NCBI GenBank assembly: GCA_963580455.1
Contig: OY756960.1
Coordinates: forward strand, 24,239,238-24,303,237
Reading direction: 5' to 3'
Source: Euonymus europaeus
Lineage: Eukaryota > Streptophyta > Magnoliopsida > Celastrales > Celastraceae
DNA: 64,000 nt
The notes under the pieces are model-generated. The model did no database searches. It worked only from the letters and a program-made list of their open reading frames with translations, and was not told the origin of the DNA. Below are positions 46,576 to 59,069 of this stretch, in pieces (positions within the stretch are counted from its first letter, which is position 1; the number at the start of each line of letters is the position of its first letter). The translations under genes were made by a program, and so were the position numbers.

Positions 46576-48849
46576 AAAAGTCCGCACTAGTGATAAATTT
46601 AATTCATTAAGAAAATAACAATAAATTTTGTTGAGCGATACAAAACTTTGAATTCGATTTCGATAAATTCATAGAAGTAATTAAGTTAGCATGCATCACA
46701 CTGAATGTTGTACAGTTAAGCAAAAAATTAACAATAGAGTGACCGAGTGAGTGCGCATATATTATTAGCAAAATTCATATATAGAATTGCAGTTATATTT
46801 TGTACAAGCACTTTATAGTTTATATGTAAGAAATTTATATATTTAATTGATGCTGTGGTCCTTAATTAAAGTTGTAAACCAACCATTGAAATCACATTAA
46901 TTATATGACTTTATGAGATCATCAAAAAGTCCAAACTTCATATTATAGAAGTGATCGATGTACTTGCTAATCAGTAGCTCCTATCCATCTTTACCATCAC
47001 TATTTCTCTATTTTGGCAGCTAAAACTCTAAATCAACTCTTAATACATAGAAGTTAGGGTGTCCAACGCTTTTAGGGGTCTTTATCACCAACTGCTCCTA
47101 TACATCATTAATTAATTGCTCAGTTAGCCAATGACAGTAGACGTTGCTCATACGTTTGAGCTCCTATGACAATTTGAGAAAATTACACACTGGTGCATTA
47201 GACTCTCGTGATATGGATTTGTTCCGTGACAAATAAGATATACGTACAACTTATTTGATATATATAATCTTTAATACTTTCACATGTTTTGTTTCATTAG
47301 TTTGTATATATTGGTGGGGGTGTGCACTTCATTTCGTGAACACAAAACTATAAAGGAAGTCCTGATGCGTTGAATCATGAGAAAATAACAGCACACGCAT
47401 TTGCACTGCCAGCTCGGAAGGAAGACTGGGTCATTGTGAGAAGAAAGAGGAGACCACTCCTATCACTTTTTGTGACATCTATATATATTTACTGCATATT
47501 CTCTAAAATGATCTTAATATATAGATAATGTATTCGTCTTTTAAACAAAAAATGTATGTAAACAAATTTTTTTCCCTTGTCGATGGAGAAACTGGATTGC
47601 TACTTTGATACTCACTCTTTCAAACTAAAAAGATTACGAGTTCGAGTGACTGGGGCAAAATTATTTTATGATATAGATATAGGGAGGTCTAAGGAGAGTT
47701 CAAAACACTGAATATCTTAACAGGACCAAATGTCAAGGTAAGAAAGTTCGATTTTTGCATCCATAAGCCTAATTTGGTATATTCTTCTTGGGTGATAGCG
47801 AGATTTGAGTCATCCCTCGCGCAACATGTATTAATTTGTGTGATCAGTAATAGGATCGTCTAGTTAATTTAGATACGTATGTGTGGACATGGAAGTGAAG
47901 ACTGCTTCGCGTATTATTACACGATGAATTCAGATTCGGTGACCCTCCATCACAACTTTCCTAGCTAGGGAACTGGAATGATCTATACATAGTTATAGAT
48001 CAATATATACACGTATATACTATGTATCGGAACATCATATGGTCCTACAACTTTTCTTTATTCGGATTTGGAGAGTTTGTTTTTGTCATTGTTTTTGTGG
48101 CGTGAAAACAAGCGATTCATATTCCATAGTCCACACATCAAATATATGACAAAAGAAAATTATGGAAAGATATGTACATCTAGCTAGTTTAGGGTCCCAT
48201 GCCTCTATATGGATCGAAAGTGAGAGTGAAAGTGAAAGTGTTCCCGTATTATACAAAAAGTGCATCAAAAAGTAAGTCAAGTCGGTGGATATATATTAGA
48301 GATTTGTGCATTTAGTTTTTGGATTTACGTTATTTTTAAAAAAATTCGAAAAACTATATTTGTGTATTCGGATTGATTGGACTAATTTAATGATATATTT
48401 TTTGTTCAAAAAAAATCAACACAAAAAGTATATGATAACTCTAGACCATCGGATATAAAACACAAAATATTTTATATACTTTTCATGTTGTATTTGATTT
48501 TTTATTTCGAATAAAAAATATATTGTTAGATTCGTAAAACTGATCAAACAAAAATATAATTTTTTTAAATTGAAAAAATATATATTTTGAACTCCAAAGT
48601 GATTCCAAAAGTTAGATGCACGTGATAGGTTAATACTAGAAAATTTATATATATATACATGTTCATTGACCGACATACAGGCACCATTTCCTCGTCGTGA
48701 CTCAACAAAATAGACCACCAAACTACCACTAAAAGTGTTCTCCATGTCATTAGTGAATGCATAATAAGCAAGCAGGCAAGGCAATTCTCTGATTATAAAT
48801 TTGGGAGCCCTCAAAGTGTTATTAGACACAATTAATTTTAGCATCTAAA
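46576..48849. other. AT-rich gene-free stretch upstream of pectinesterase
   Basis: No gene recognised. The sequence is AT-rich with a few short purine runs. A B-box-like GAGTTCGAGTGAC at about 47638 may be a SINE scrap without an A box. The end is the pectinesterase promoter. Confidence 0.45.
48792..48800 (+). promoter_or_regulatory. Possible TATA box of pectinesterase gene
   Basis: ATTATAAAT about 50 bases before the ATG at 48850. The leader would be short (about 25 bases). Confidence 0.45.
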
Positions 48850-50546
48850 ATGGGAATTCTAGAGTGGACAGTGTTTTGTGTATTGGGATTTTCACTAGGA
48901 GGAGCCACCATGTTTATAGATGGTGGTGGTTACAAAGAACAAATCCAAAGGCAATGTGGGTTTACTAGATACCCTGGCCACTGCCTTAAAACCTTGTCAG
49001 GGTTGGGAAACTACCAACAGCATTTTGAGGATATTGTGTCTGTTCTTGTTAACAAGACCATATCTGATACTAAACTTCTACTTTCAGACAGATTTCCCAG
49101 ATTCAGCTCTCAATTTTATGTCCGAGAAGACAAACAAGCCAAATCTCAAACAGGTTATTGCGATGACCTTATGAAAATGTCGCTCAAGCGGCTACAGCAA
49201 TCGCTCTTAGCCCTCGGAGAGTCTCGCACAAAAAACAAGCATGACATCCAGACATGGCTAAGTGCTGCCATTACATTCCAACAAGCTTGTAAAGATTCTG
49301 TTGAAGGCGGCCTCGAACTCTCGGCTGGGGACCAGCTCGTCGATCACATGGATCATCTCACACGGCTGGCAAGCAATTCTCTGGCTCTCGTAAATCTAAT
49401 TACCGGCAAGTCAAGAAATTCATCAACCAGTCGCCGTCTCAATGAGGTACAAGATTTTCCGAGCTGGGTATCGTCGAAAGATCGAAAATTACTTCAAGAT
49501 CCTACCATCAGAGCAAATGCTGTAGTTGCCAAAGATGGAACAGGAAATTATAGGACTGTCTCGGAAGCTATAGAGGCTGCTTCTGGAAATAGGTTTGTGA
49601 TTTATGTGAAGGCAGGAGTTTATGAGGAGAAAATCAAGAGTAACAAAGATGGGATTACATTGATAGGAGATGGAAAATACGCCACGATTATCGCTAACGA
49701 CGACAGTGTAAAGGGAGGTGCCTCCATGCCTAGCTCTGCCACATTTAGTAAGTACACTTTCTCCCAACACCATATCGACATCTCAGCTGAAAATTTCTAT
49801 CTACTAATTTGGTCTATTAAGCCAAACCACATTTTCACTGTACAGCTATCAAAGGAGACGGATTCTTGGCGCGCGATATTGGATTCCACAACACAGCAGG
49901 TCCTAATGGAGAACAAGCCTTGGCACTCTATGTATCTTCAGATCACTCAGTCATTTACAAGTGCAGCATTGTGGGCTACCAGGACACTCTCTACGCGGTC
50001 GCCCTCCGACAATTCTACCGAGAATGTGACATTTTTGGCACTGTAGACTTCATCTTCGGTAATGCTGCTGCTGTTTTGCAGAACTGCAATATAATGTTTC
50101 GACGACCGCGCTCTGGAGGCGCCTACGATGTCATTCTGGCAAATGGAAGGACTGATCCTGGACAGAACACTGGATTTTCTTTACAGAATTGTAGAATCGC
50201 AGCGAGTTCGGAGTTCAATGCATTGAAACATAGCTACAAATCTTATTTAGGGAGGCCATGGAAAGACTACTCTAGAGCGATTGTGATGCAATCGAACATC
50301 GACGACAGTATTGCGTCGAGTGGCTGGGTTGAATGGCCTGGAGCTGGAAGTGGAATGTTGAAGACTTTGTATTTTGCAGAGTATGCAAATTTTGGTCCTG
50401 GAAGTGGGACTTCATGGAGGGTGAATTGGCCTGGATATCATGTTATTGGACCTCCAGAGGCTGCGAAATTTACAGTTCGTAATTTTATTGCTGGACATTT
50501 ATGGATTCCTTCGACTGGTGTAGTCTTCGATTCGGATCTCCGGTGA
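48850..50546 (+). CDS. Pectin methylesterase with inhibitor pro-region
   Basis: Two exons, 48850-49747 and 49846-50546, total 1,599 bases, 532 aa. An N-terminal hydrophobic signal/anchor (FCVLGFSLGGATMF) precedes a PMEI-type pro-region (about 30-190, with CGFTRYPGHC and the later cysteines). Cleavage sites SRRLN and DRKLLQ (about 208-230) precede the catalytic domain. The five marker motifs are all present: GVYEE, EQALAL (Q323), YQDTLY (D346), DFIFG (D367) and LGRPW (R436). The second usually reads QAVAL, a small change. The enzyme removes methyl esters from cell-wall homogalacturonan. Pro-region inhibits it until release in the Golgi or wall. Intron placed between residues 299 and 300, as in many plant PMEs. 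No cluster of related genes nearby. Confidence 0.92.
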
Positions 50547-53500
50547 TTGAAATGGTGTGTACATATGATATAAGAACTAGGCCACTAGGGTCTGTTTTGG
50601 TCTAATTCTTACAAGTTAAAGAGCAAAAACTGGAACTCAAAGAGAACCTGCAACTACTGCTCATACATATTGGTTAAGGTTGTATGAATAAAGGAGTTTG
50701 TTTTTATTTTTGTTACCGTATAATTACATAAATAATTCTGTGCACAAAGCTACTGCATTGGATGGAGTCCTGCGTGAATTTAATACTGCTAAGCATCTAT
50801 GGATGCTGAATTCTCCTCTTTGTATTTTCAGGCTAATAAACCCAATGGCGACGAGGCTTAGGACAATACGAGGTTGCTTATGAGACAATACTTAATTAAA
50901 CTATTCAAGAGATTATGACATTTCTATAACGACTTTAAAATGACATTAAACGAGCACTTAACAAAAGCAACATGGTGCAAAAACTTTAGTAACACACTTT
51001 TTAAAAGTGTTGAGAAAAGCAACGTTACCATCTAAAGATTTGATGAGACAAGAACGTCCTTTAGGAAGAAATTTTGAGTTAGGCTCGTTACATTAACTAT
51101 TCAAAAATGATAAAATATTCCTATAATTTGAGATTTTAGTTATTCCAATGGTTGGATTGTATGCACAAGATCTAAGTGAATGCGTGATCTCCACATTATA
51201 CACATAGCATGTAAAAAATTTCTTGCGTACAACTAGACAATTGGAGTAAATAGGATCCAATAGCTGAGATCATTATCACTGTTATCGTTGAATTATTAAG
51301 TGACTCATTATGATAAAGAACTGAATGTTAAAGCCCAAAGGTAAAGTTGAAGGCTTTGCGGGGATTGAATTGTACGGTATAGTTGAGCTGAACTTTTATG
51401 TATGAAGGTAGTTTGATCTTTGTACATGGTAGAAACTAAGGTTTCGTATGTAAGCCCTATTATCTCTTGTAAGCAAGACACGACAATTCATAGTGAAAAA
51501 AGAAGCTCCTCCGTGGACGAATCACGTAAATCCCTGTGTCGAATCTTCTATTGTTTTTATTTTCTGTACTTGTGTGATCTTGTATTGTGTGTGATCAATT
51601 TCAACAATTATTATTAATTATTATGTGTTTTTTTATAAAAGCGTTTGAAGAGATGTTCATACTCCAAAAATAGTAAAATAGGACACGATTAAGCAAACCG
51701 TATTGTATGATAATTATTATACGAAACAAAGAGGACATCCCAACTTGTTGAGGTCTCTCGGAAACTATCACAGTTATTGAGTTATTGAGCTCAATTTCAA
51801 TCACCAAATTGAAGCTGTGTAATCTGTCATTCCAGCACATAACGAGATGAGGAAATACTCTAGCTGATGTTCTTGCAAAGGAAGGCTCACTAAGGGAGAC
51901 AGATTGTGTGTTGTGGTTCTAGTATTTAAACATAATTTGTCTCGACTTTGAGTATTTATTTCGAGTTAATACTACATATGGTCACGAAAGATTATTGATT
52001 TCTCATTTATTGAATGATAAAACGTTTCAACTCAGTTATTAAATTTTTATTTTTGTACTAATTTCATCATCTGAACAGTTTTTATTCAAAATGGGTAGTC
52101 AACAGGTTAACCATTAAACTATATTGACGCATGAGAAAATAATTTCTCTTTCTCATGTAGAAATTAACACTGATAGACATGTACAGACAAAAAAAAACAT
52201 TTATTAAATATTTTAAATAAAAAAAATCACAAACGAAAGATGAAATTTGTAGTAGTGACAACGAAGGTGTACCAGATGCATTCACAAAACCACATGCAGA
52301 TACATCAGTTATCTAATCATCATTCAGCAATCAAAACACTACCAAAACCCAAGTGATCTGGAGAGGAAGCAATGGAGGATGGATTGAGAGGGCCAAGCAC
52401 TGTTCCAATTCAAAACCAAATCCAAAAAGATAGATCTGTAGGCCAAAGAAATACCCACAAAAACATCGAAAATGTAATGTAGGAGTGTCAGAAACACGAC
52501 AACCTTCCGGCGATATAACAAGGTATCTCGGTGACGTCGAGCAATGGCTTTCGCAATGAACGCAATCAAATAACTAATTGTGGTATGGGTTTCCTCATGC
52601 TCAAATTCGAATGCCCAAAAACCCAAAATTTTCATTTTCTTGCGAGATCTGGATTTGGATCTGGATTTGTTAGGGGTTATCCAAGAGCATGAGAGGGTTT
52701 AATTCCCAAGACTACGTCTATGACTGGTAGGTTTGATTCTCAAACCCTTGATCTTCATTTGGGTTTCAGTAGTTAGGTTTTTTGTTTTATTTTAAATAAT
52801 TAAGTTTTTTTCAAAAATTTATTACACATCAGCACCGCCATGCTAAGTTTGCAAATGTAATTCTCATTTGGTCAATTTGCCACGTAGAGAGGTTGACTGC
52901 TAATTTCGAGTAAAAATTATCGGGTGATGGAATTAGCACAAGAACAAGAGTTTTGTGACTGAATTTGAACATTTGATCTCTTGATGATTTTTTTTGATAA
53001 AAAAAAATAAAATCTCTTAATGATTTAAAATGAAACATGAATAATTTTGTTTGATGATCATGCAATGTTATCCTATTTTATTTTCACTGTTATTTATTTG
53101 CTGCTGTCGAGGCCCTTCTCTTGATGTCCTGTCCCCCTGTTCGTAAATTTTTGCTGTTGTTCATTGATCTGCTTATTTAAAACAAAAAACAAAAAAGGCA
53201 GTTGCAGCTTTTTGTGCCCGAGACAAACTGTGGTGTATTTCACGTGAATTGAGAAGACATAAAGTGTTCTTTTAATTCAATACGTTCGTATATAAGTCAA
53301 GATCAAAGTCACTATGATCAGACTTTGAAATAATAATCAATAATGCCAACCAATTATAAAAATTAAATAAAGTGATAATGGTATTTCCTAGAGGGGTGCT
53401 CCATTTCAAGTCACTAGCCCTAGCCTCAGCCCCGTCCATTCTAAATGGTCGGACTTGTATACGCACAATGGCATATAGAAGTGTTTGACTCTATTGGGTG

Positions 53501-53880
53501 GGGCTATCTATACCCCAGCCCGGTCTATTTCATTCCTTGGAAAATCATATCATCCTCCCCCTTAGCTCTGTTTCACCTGATCGGTTACTTCGCAACTTCA
53601 TTCGTTGTATTTGGTTTAGATTGGAGACTTCGTAATTCCATTCGACGATTTTAGTTTAGATAAGGGATTTCGCAAATCCAAATCAGTGACTTCTCCCTGC
53701 TTCTCTGTTTGCAAACCTTTTATCAATGAATGACGGAACCCGGATGTACTAGATGAGACAGTAGAAATTGATCCCTCAAACATGATCGAGATACAACCGA
53801 TACTACCCGAGTCAGACCTTATCATGAATCGATGTCGTCCAACTCAAGAGTGAACGAGATCTATCCCACCACCACTTCTC
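50547..53880. other. Gene-free stretch after pectinesterase
   Basis: AT-rich with no confident gene. A 98-codon frame on the minus strand (52339-52635) begins at an ATG after a leader-like sequence but resembles no family I know. It may be chance. Confidence 0.4.
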
Positions 53881-54058
53881 TCTCATGGAGGAAGAAGATG
53901 GGTGGTTCTCCTCTCTCTCTCTCTCTCTCACGGAGGAAGAAGATTGGGTGGTTCGATATCTCATGGAGGAAGAAGATGAGTGGTTCTTCTCTCTCTCTCT
54001 CACGGAGGAAAAAGATTGGGTGGTTCGATCTCATGGAGGAAGAAGATGGGTGGGGGCC
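53881..54058. repeat. Composite minisatellite with (TC)n blocks
   Basis: Three copies of a unit starting TCTCATGGAGGAAGAAGATG (53881, 53959, 54029; spacing 78 and 70), each followed by (TC)n and CACGGAGGAAGAAGATTGGG-like blocks in the first two. Because the unit has no stop in several frames it creates open frames of no biological meaning. Confidence 0.85.
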
Positions 54059-55319
54059 AATCTATTTAATCTAAAAATCTAAAAACCGGGTGTGTTCAGT
54101 TTGCTCCTATTTTTATTTGAGGTTTTGATGGTTTTGGAATGAAATCGATAATTGTTGAGGTGTAGATAGTCCCACTCGACTCTATTTCAACAGTACCTTA
54201 AAAAACATTTGGTAAAATTTAAACCAAATCCGTCTGGTCAATTTTTATTTTTTTTTACATATTTTATATTAAAAGTGACCAAAATTTTGATCAATAACCA
54301 ATTAAACGCTTTAACAAAAATATGTTAAAAAAAAAACTACCGTTAACACCTAATGGCAAGAACCCCTCCTTTTTCTTACAAATTAATATAACACGGTATT
54401 GATTTCTCTTTCTTAATCTCGATTAGCCGTGCATGATTTTAATTAGTGACAAATAAGTGCACTAATCATAATTTACCACATTAACAAGACAACAACGCTA
54501 ACATATGCATGCGAGCACCGGTAGCAATATTAGATCAATTTATCATGTTCGATAAGCAAACTTTCAGATGCTTGAGTCTTTTTGTAACTTTTTTATAATG
54601 GATCTTGTTGTAAATTAATTACAGTGTCTTATATTTTTTATTTTTTTAAAAGAATGATGATTGTGAATCGTTGAATGTAAATTCAAAATATTCGATGTGT
54701 CTTTTCATATGAATTTGATTTTTATTTAGGATAAAAATTATTATGAAACTCACAATCTCATCAAAACAAAATAGTAATTTTTTTTTGTTGAAATTTTGTT
54801 ATAACACATTGTATTTAATTTACAGCAGATCGGCTGAAAAAAATAATTACGGGGCTCCCCAAATTTTGATGTCCTTCTTGTTGGTTGATTGTGATCTGTG
54901 AAAGACTTTTCTTAATGAGATACTTTTTGTAATAATCTTAAAGGATTTTGTGACCAACCAACTTGCCATCTGGAATATACGATGATGCTAATTAAATCCG
55001 GAGATTTATTACAACTCAATTATCCTTTTATATTTCCAAATTCATATGATTCCATGGAAACTGGAGAGTCCATCATAATTGGGTCAATTGCAATGGTTTC
55101 GACTTCGAGGTTATGACTGGAATGGGCCGAAGACCATGGGCCTTGCTCTGTCGTACTCTACATCATGAGCCCATGACAAGCTCAACAAAATTTTCACGGT
55201 GAGCTTCTCTCCACACCGTACTTTGGCGCCCACAAAAACCCTTTCAAAACAACACTTCCCTCCATCGATTCATCCTCACATCTCTCTCTCTCTCGCTTTC
55301 TCCCGGGCTCAAGAAATCC
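54059..55319. other. AT-rich stretch and RAD51 promoter/leader
   Basis: No gene seen. The last ~150 bases are C/T-rich (CTCTCTCTCTCTCG, about 55280-55300), a usual plant leader, ending at the RAD51 ATG. Confidence 0.45.
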
Positions 55320-58300
55320 ATGGCAATGGAGCAACAAAGAAACCAAAAGGTTGTTCAACAACAGGAGGAAACAGAGGAGATGCAACATGGTCCGTTCCCT
55401 GTAGAACAGCTTCAGGTAACCAAGATATTATTTCTTGCTTTCATCAAGATTATGATATGCAAGTGGGTTCTCTCGATATTGGTGGGTTCTTTAATTAGGG
55501 TTGAAAAATTAGGCTATTGTGCGAATAAGTTTATTCTCGATTCGTTGAAAGATGCGTTCTTTATATTTTTTTGTGGTCGGCTTTGGTATACTCTCGATGT
55601 GCATTGAAATGGGTCGATCTCCTCTGGTTCTTGTGAGTTCTCAATCGGTGATACCTAATGTTGATTAGGTTCAATCTTTGGAATGACTTTTTGCATCTTA
55701 ATTTTTAGCAATTACGGGATGATGTGGTTCAAGCATGGAATTCTTTTTTCTAGGGCTGGATTTATCTACTGTAGACGAAATTAGGGTTATGCAAGTGGGT
55801 CAATGGAAAATTTATACATATTTTTTTGTAATAATCTTCTATAATGGGTTGCCAAATCTTTCTTGCATCTTGAGAGGCTGCATTATTCAATCCTGTATGC
55901 CATTAATCAAATTACATACAGAAGAAGAGTTCCCCATTTTTTTCTTCTAATATTGTTGTTTTTCTTTTCCCAGCTTGGCTGTTGTGTTAAGTGGGTTTCT
56001 TCTGAACACAATCTATTCAATATGCTCCATAAAGGGCTTTTTACCAGCTTTCTTGAATCTAGTACTCTCATTAAAACATTGTTTTTCATGTTTTGGAGGT
56101 TATTTACATTGGGTATTATACTGGTTTTGTTCTCAAATCAAGATTGCTATTCATGAAAAATGTTGTTGTCTATCAATTCAATGGTGCCTAATCCCCAATC
56201 ATTCCAGTAACTAATCATATATTTAGTTGCATTATTATTTTGTTAAACTGGTGGCGTGGTTTATCAATTTACTCCCAATATTGGTTTCAACTCAAGGCAT
56301 CTGGCATTGCTTCTGTCGACATAAAGAAACTTAAAGACTCGGGTCTCTGCACTGTTGAATCTGTTGCTTACTCCCCTAGGAAAGATCTTCTTCAAATAAA
56401 AGGAATCAGTGAAGCAAAAGTTGACAAGATTATAGAAGCAGGCAATTCTAAGATTCCTTGCTGTTTCATTTGATTTTTGTCCATGTATTATCATCAGTAG
56501 CAAAAGGGACTTATATAATGATATTTTGTCATGGCAGCGACCAAACTGGTGCCTTTGGGTTTTACTAGTGCAAGCCAACTCCATGCGCAGAGGCTTGAGA
56601 TTATTCAGATAACATCTGGATCAAAAGAACTTGACAAAATATTGGAAGGTAAGCCTAGTTGGCTAGTTCACAACAAAATCTGGTTAAGTTTACAAACTAG
56701 TCATGCTTTGTATATTTACAATCTCACATTAGTAGCTTCTCTGTCAGGGGGAATCGAAACAGGATCTATTACAGAGTTATATGGTGAGTTTCGCGCTGGA
56801 AAAACTCAGCTGTGTCACACACTCTGCGTCACTTGCCAAGTAATGCCCTTTCTTTTCATTTTGCCAGCCATTTGTGGAACGCATTGAAATAAATAGTAGC
56901 TTCCCACAATACATAGGGAATGAATTAATGAGCTTTTGTTTACTTGAAGAGGTGAACAAGAAGCTGTGCATGCTAAATGAGTGAACAACGGCCCTTTCTC
57001 TTCCCAGTCATGTATAAATTATGATTAATGGTTTGCTATGATCAGAGTCTAGCTTATCGGACTCTCAGCATTTCATTTTCTAACTGCAATCGTCCCCCAT
57101 GCCCATTCAAATATTTTAACCACCTTCAATGAACAAAATATTTCAGCTTCCACTGGATCAAGGAGGAGGTGAGGGAAAAGCAATGTACATAGATGCTGAG
57201 GGGACGTTCAGGCCACAAAGACTCCTACAGATAGCAGATAGGTGTGCTATAGCTACCTTGCAACTGTTGTTTTCTTTGAAATATCGATAGACAATAGTTG
57301 ATGGCGTCAAATATGGCAGGTTTGGACTGAATGGTCCTGATGTGTTGGAGAATGTGGCCTATGCTCGAGCATATAATACTGACCATCAGTCAAGGCTTTT
57401 GCTTGAAGCAGCTTCAATGATGGTGGAAACAAGGTACAGTTAGTCTTCCATGCCCAATGATTCCGGATCTCAATATCATTGTCAGTTTATTTTTTATTTT
57501 TTTGTTTATTTTTTTTTTCTTACTTGTTATTAGTGGATTAAGTTTTTAAAATGGAGGGAAATTTTTCTTAATCTGTTTTCTTATTATTCTTGCTAATATT
57601 TTCGAAGTGAGCATGTGAAGCTGGCCTGGAGGAGCTCCATCTTTCATTAGATAATTAAAATGTAAAAATGTTTGTTTAGTATATAAGATACTTGGCGGTG
57701 ATAATTTTGACAGATTTCAAATCCTGTCATCCACATAACGCCCACTAGTTTTAGGCATTTAGCTTTTCTTTACTGAGAATGGCCGGAAGTAAGACAACAA
57801 ACTAATAATTTCCATGGAATGTGGTAGGTTTGCTCTTATGATTGTAGACAGTGCCACTGCTCTGTACAGAACAGATTTTAGCGGAAGGGGAGAACTGTCA
57901 GCCAGGCAAATGCATCTTGCAAAGTTCCTCAGGAGTCTTCAGAAGATAGCAGATGAGGTACTTACCTATGAGTAGTAATTTTATTTTCCCTGTTATGCCA
58001 ACTTAGCAGCATATAGATATGAGTCGTAGTTTCATTCATCAAAACTTAGTACCTGTTATATGATTGTAGTTTGGTGTGGCTGTTGTCATTACGAACCAAG
58101 TTGTCGCACAAGTGGATGGTTCAGCCATGTTTGCTGGACCTCAAATCAAGCCTATTGGCGGTAACATTATGGCTCATGCCTCCACAACAAGGTCTGTCGG
58201 CAGTTTTTCCCCCCCTTCTTAATCTTAATATTTTTCCTGCACAAGAAGGAATTTTATTATTATTTTTTATTTTATACTTGTGATAGGCTTGCTCTTCGGA

Positions 58301-58410
58301 AGGGCAGAGGAGAGGAGCGCATCTGTAAAGTGATAAGTTCTCCTTGTTTGGCTGAAGCGGAAGCCCGGTTTCAGATATCTCCGGAAGGTGTATCTGATGT
58401 CAAGGATTGA
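55320..58410 (+). CDS. RAD51: RAD51 recombinase
   Basis: Nine exons, 55320-55415, 56297-56441, 56538-56648, 56748-56839, 57147-57241, 57320-57433, 57828-57957, 58070-58191 and 58287-58410, sum 1,029 bases, 342 aa, the length of Arabidopsis RAD51. Helix-hairpin-helix near residues 60-80 ([17 protein letters not shown]), polymerisation motif GFTSA, Walker A G130-EFRAGK-T137, Walker B ending LMIVD225, and [13 protein letters not shown] near the C-terminus. RAD51 forms filaments on single-stranded DNA and drives strand exchange in meiosis and break repair. DMC1 is less likely, given the N-terminus and length. Two points stand out. The intron after exon 2 uses a GC donor (AG|GCAATT at 56442), and Walker A has Ala at residue 134 where Thr or Ser is usual. 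Confidence 0.94.
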
Positions 58411-59069
58411 TCTTTATCATGTCTTGTGTTTTCTTCTCTGTAGTGGTCCTGCTCACCAGTGTAGTGGTCCTGCTCACCAGTGTGTTTTGTATTCAGCAAT
58501 GTATCTACAAGCAAAGCATAGACGCCATCATTGCTGTATAGAGTGGACAAGGAATGAGAAAGTCGGATTGGGGGAGGACCAGGGGCTCCAGCCACTGCAC
58601 CTTCTGGTTCACTAGATGATTAATATTTTTATGAAAACATAAAGATGCAAAATATAATGGCTGTAGAAGTATCCAATTCTTTGTTTAGAGCCTAAGAAGA
58701 TAAAGGTAATTTAAATATTAAAAAATAAAAAAGATCAAAATTATTTATTTAAAAGGAATAAACCAGTTTCCTTTTCGCAAACCAAAAAATTTTACTTTAA
58801 TAATTCATGGTATAGATTAAATCATAAAATTCAATGGTTAAATATTTCGCCACATGAGAAAGAAAGGGCAGCTGATGCAGTTTGCCCATGACGGTACTGT
58901 AGACAGGCCCAAAAGTAACGGTAAAAGAAGACGGAAACCAAAATCGAGGGCATAATGGTCATTACATGACAACAGGAAATGAGAATTTATTTACTAGTTG
59001 CTAGCGCCACCGACTAATCAAAAACTGAAAAAAGACGAGAAGCGAGAACTGCGTCCCTGCCAAACAGTG
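58411..59069. other. RAD51 3' end and COG3 upstream region
   Basis: Begins with the likely RAD51 3' UTR, including a perfect 21-bp tandem duplication (58439-58480). Remainder AT-rich, with the COG3 leader just before 59070. Confidence 0.45.
58439..58480. repeat. Perfect 21-bp tandem duplication in RAD51 3' UTR
   Basis: Two identical 21-base copies, each starting TGTAGTGGTCCTGC, about 28 bases after the RAD51 stop. Confidence 0.9.

Noticed and set aside
47600..47660. Second SINE
   Set aside because: Only a B-box-like GAGTTCGAGTGAC was seen; no A box at the right distance.
52339..52635. 98-codon minus-strand frame starting after a leader-like stretch
   Set aside because: Starts at a good ATG but I recognise nothing in it; too short to claim without transcripts.
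53832..54082. Acidic 65-80 aa open frames
   Set aside because: They are by-products of a minisatellite without stops in several frames.
55735..56214. Open frames in RAD51 intron 1
   Set aside because: Intron sequence of a confident gene, T-rich and without family signal.
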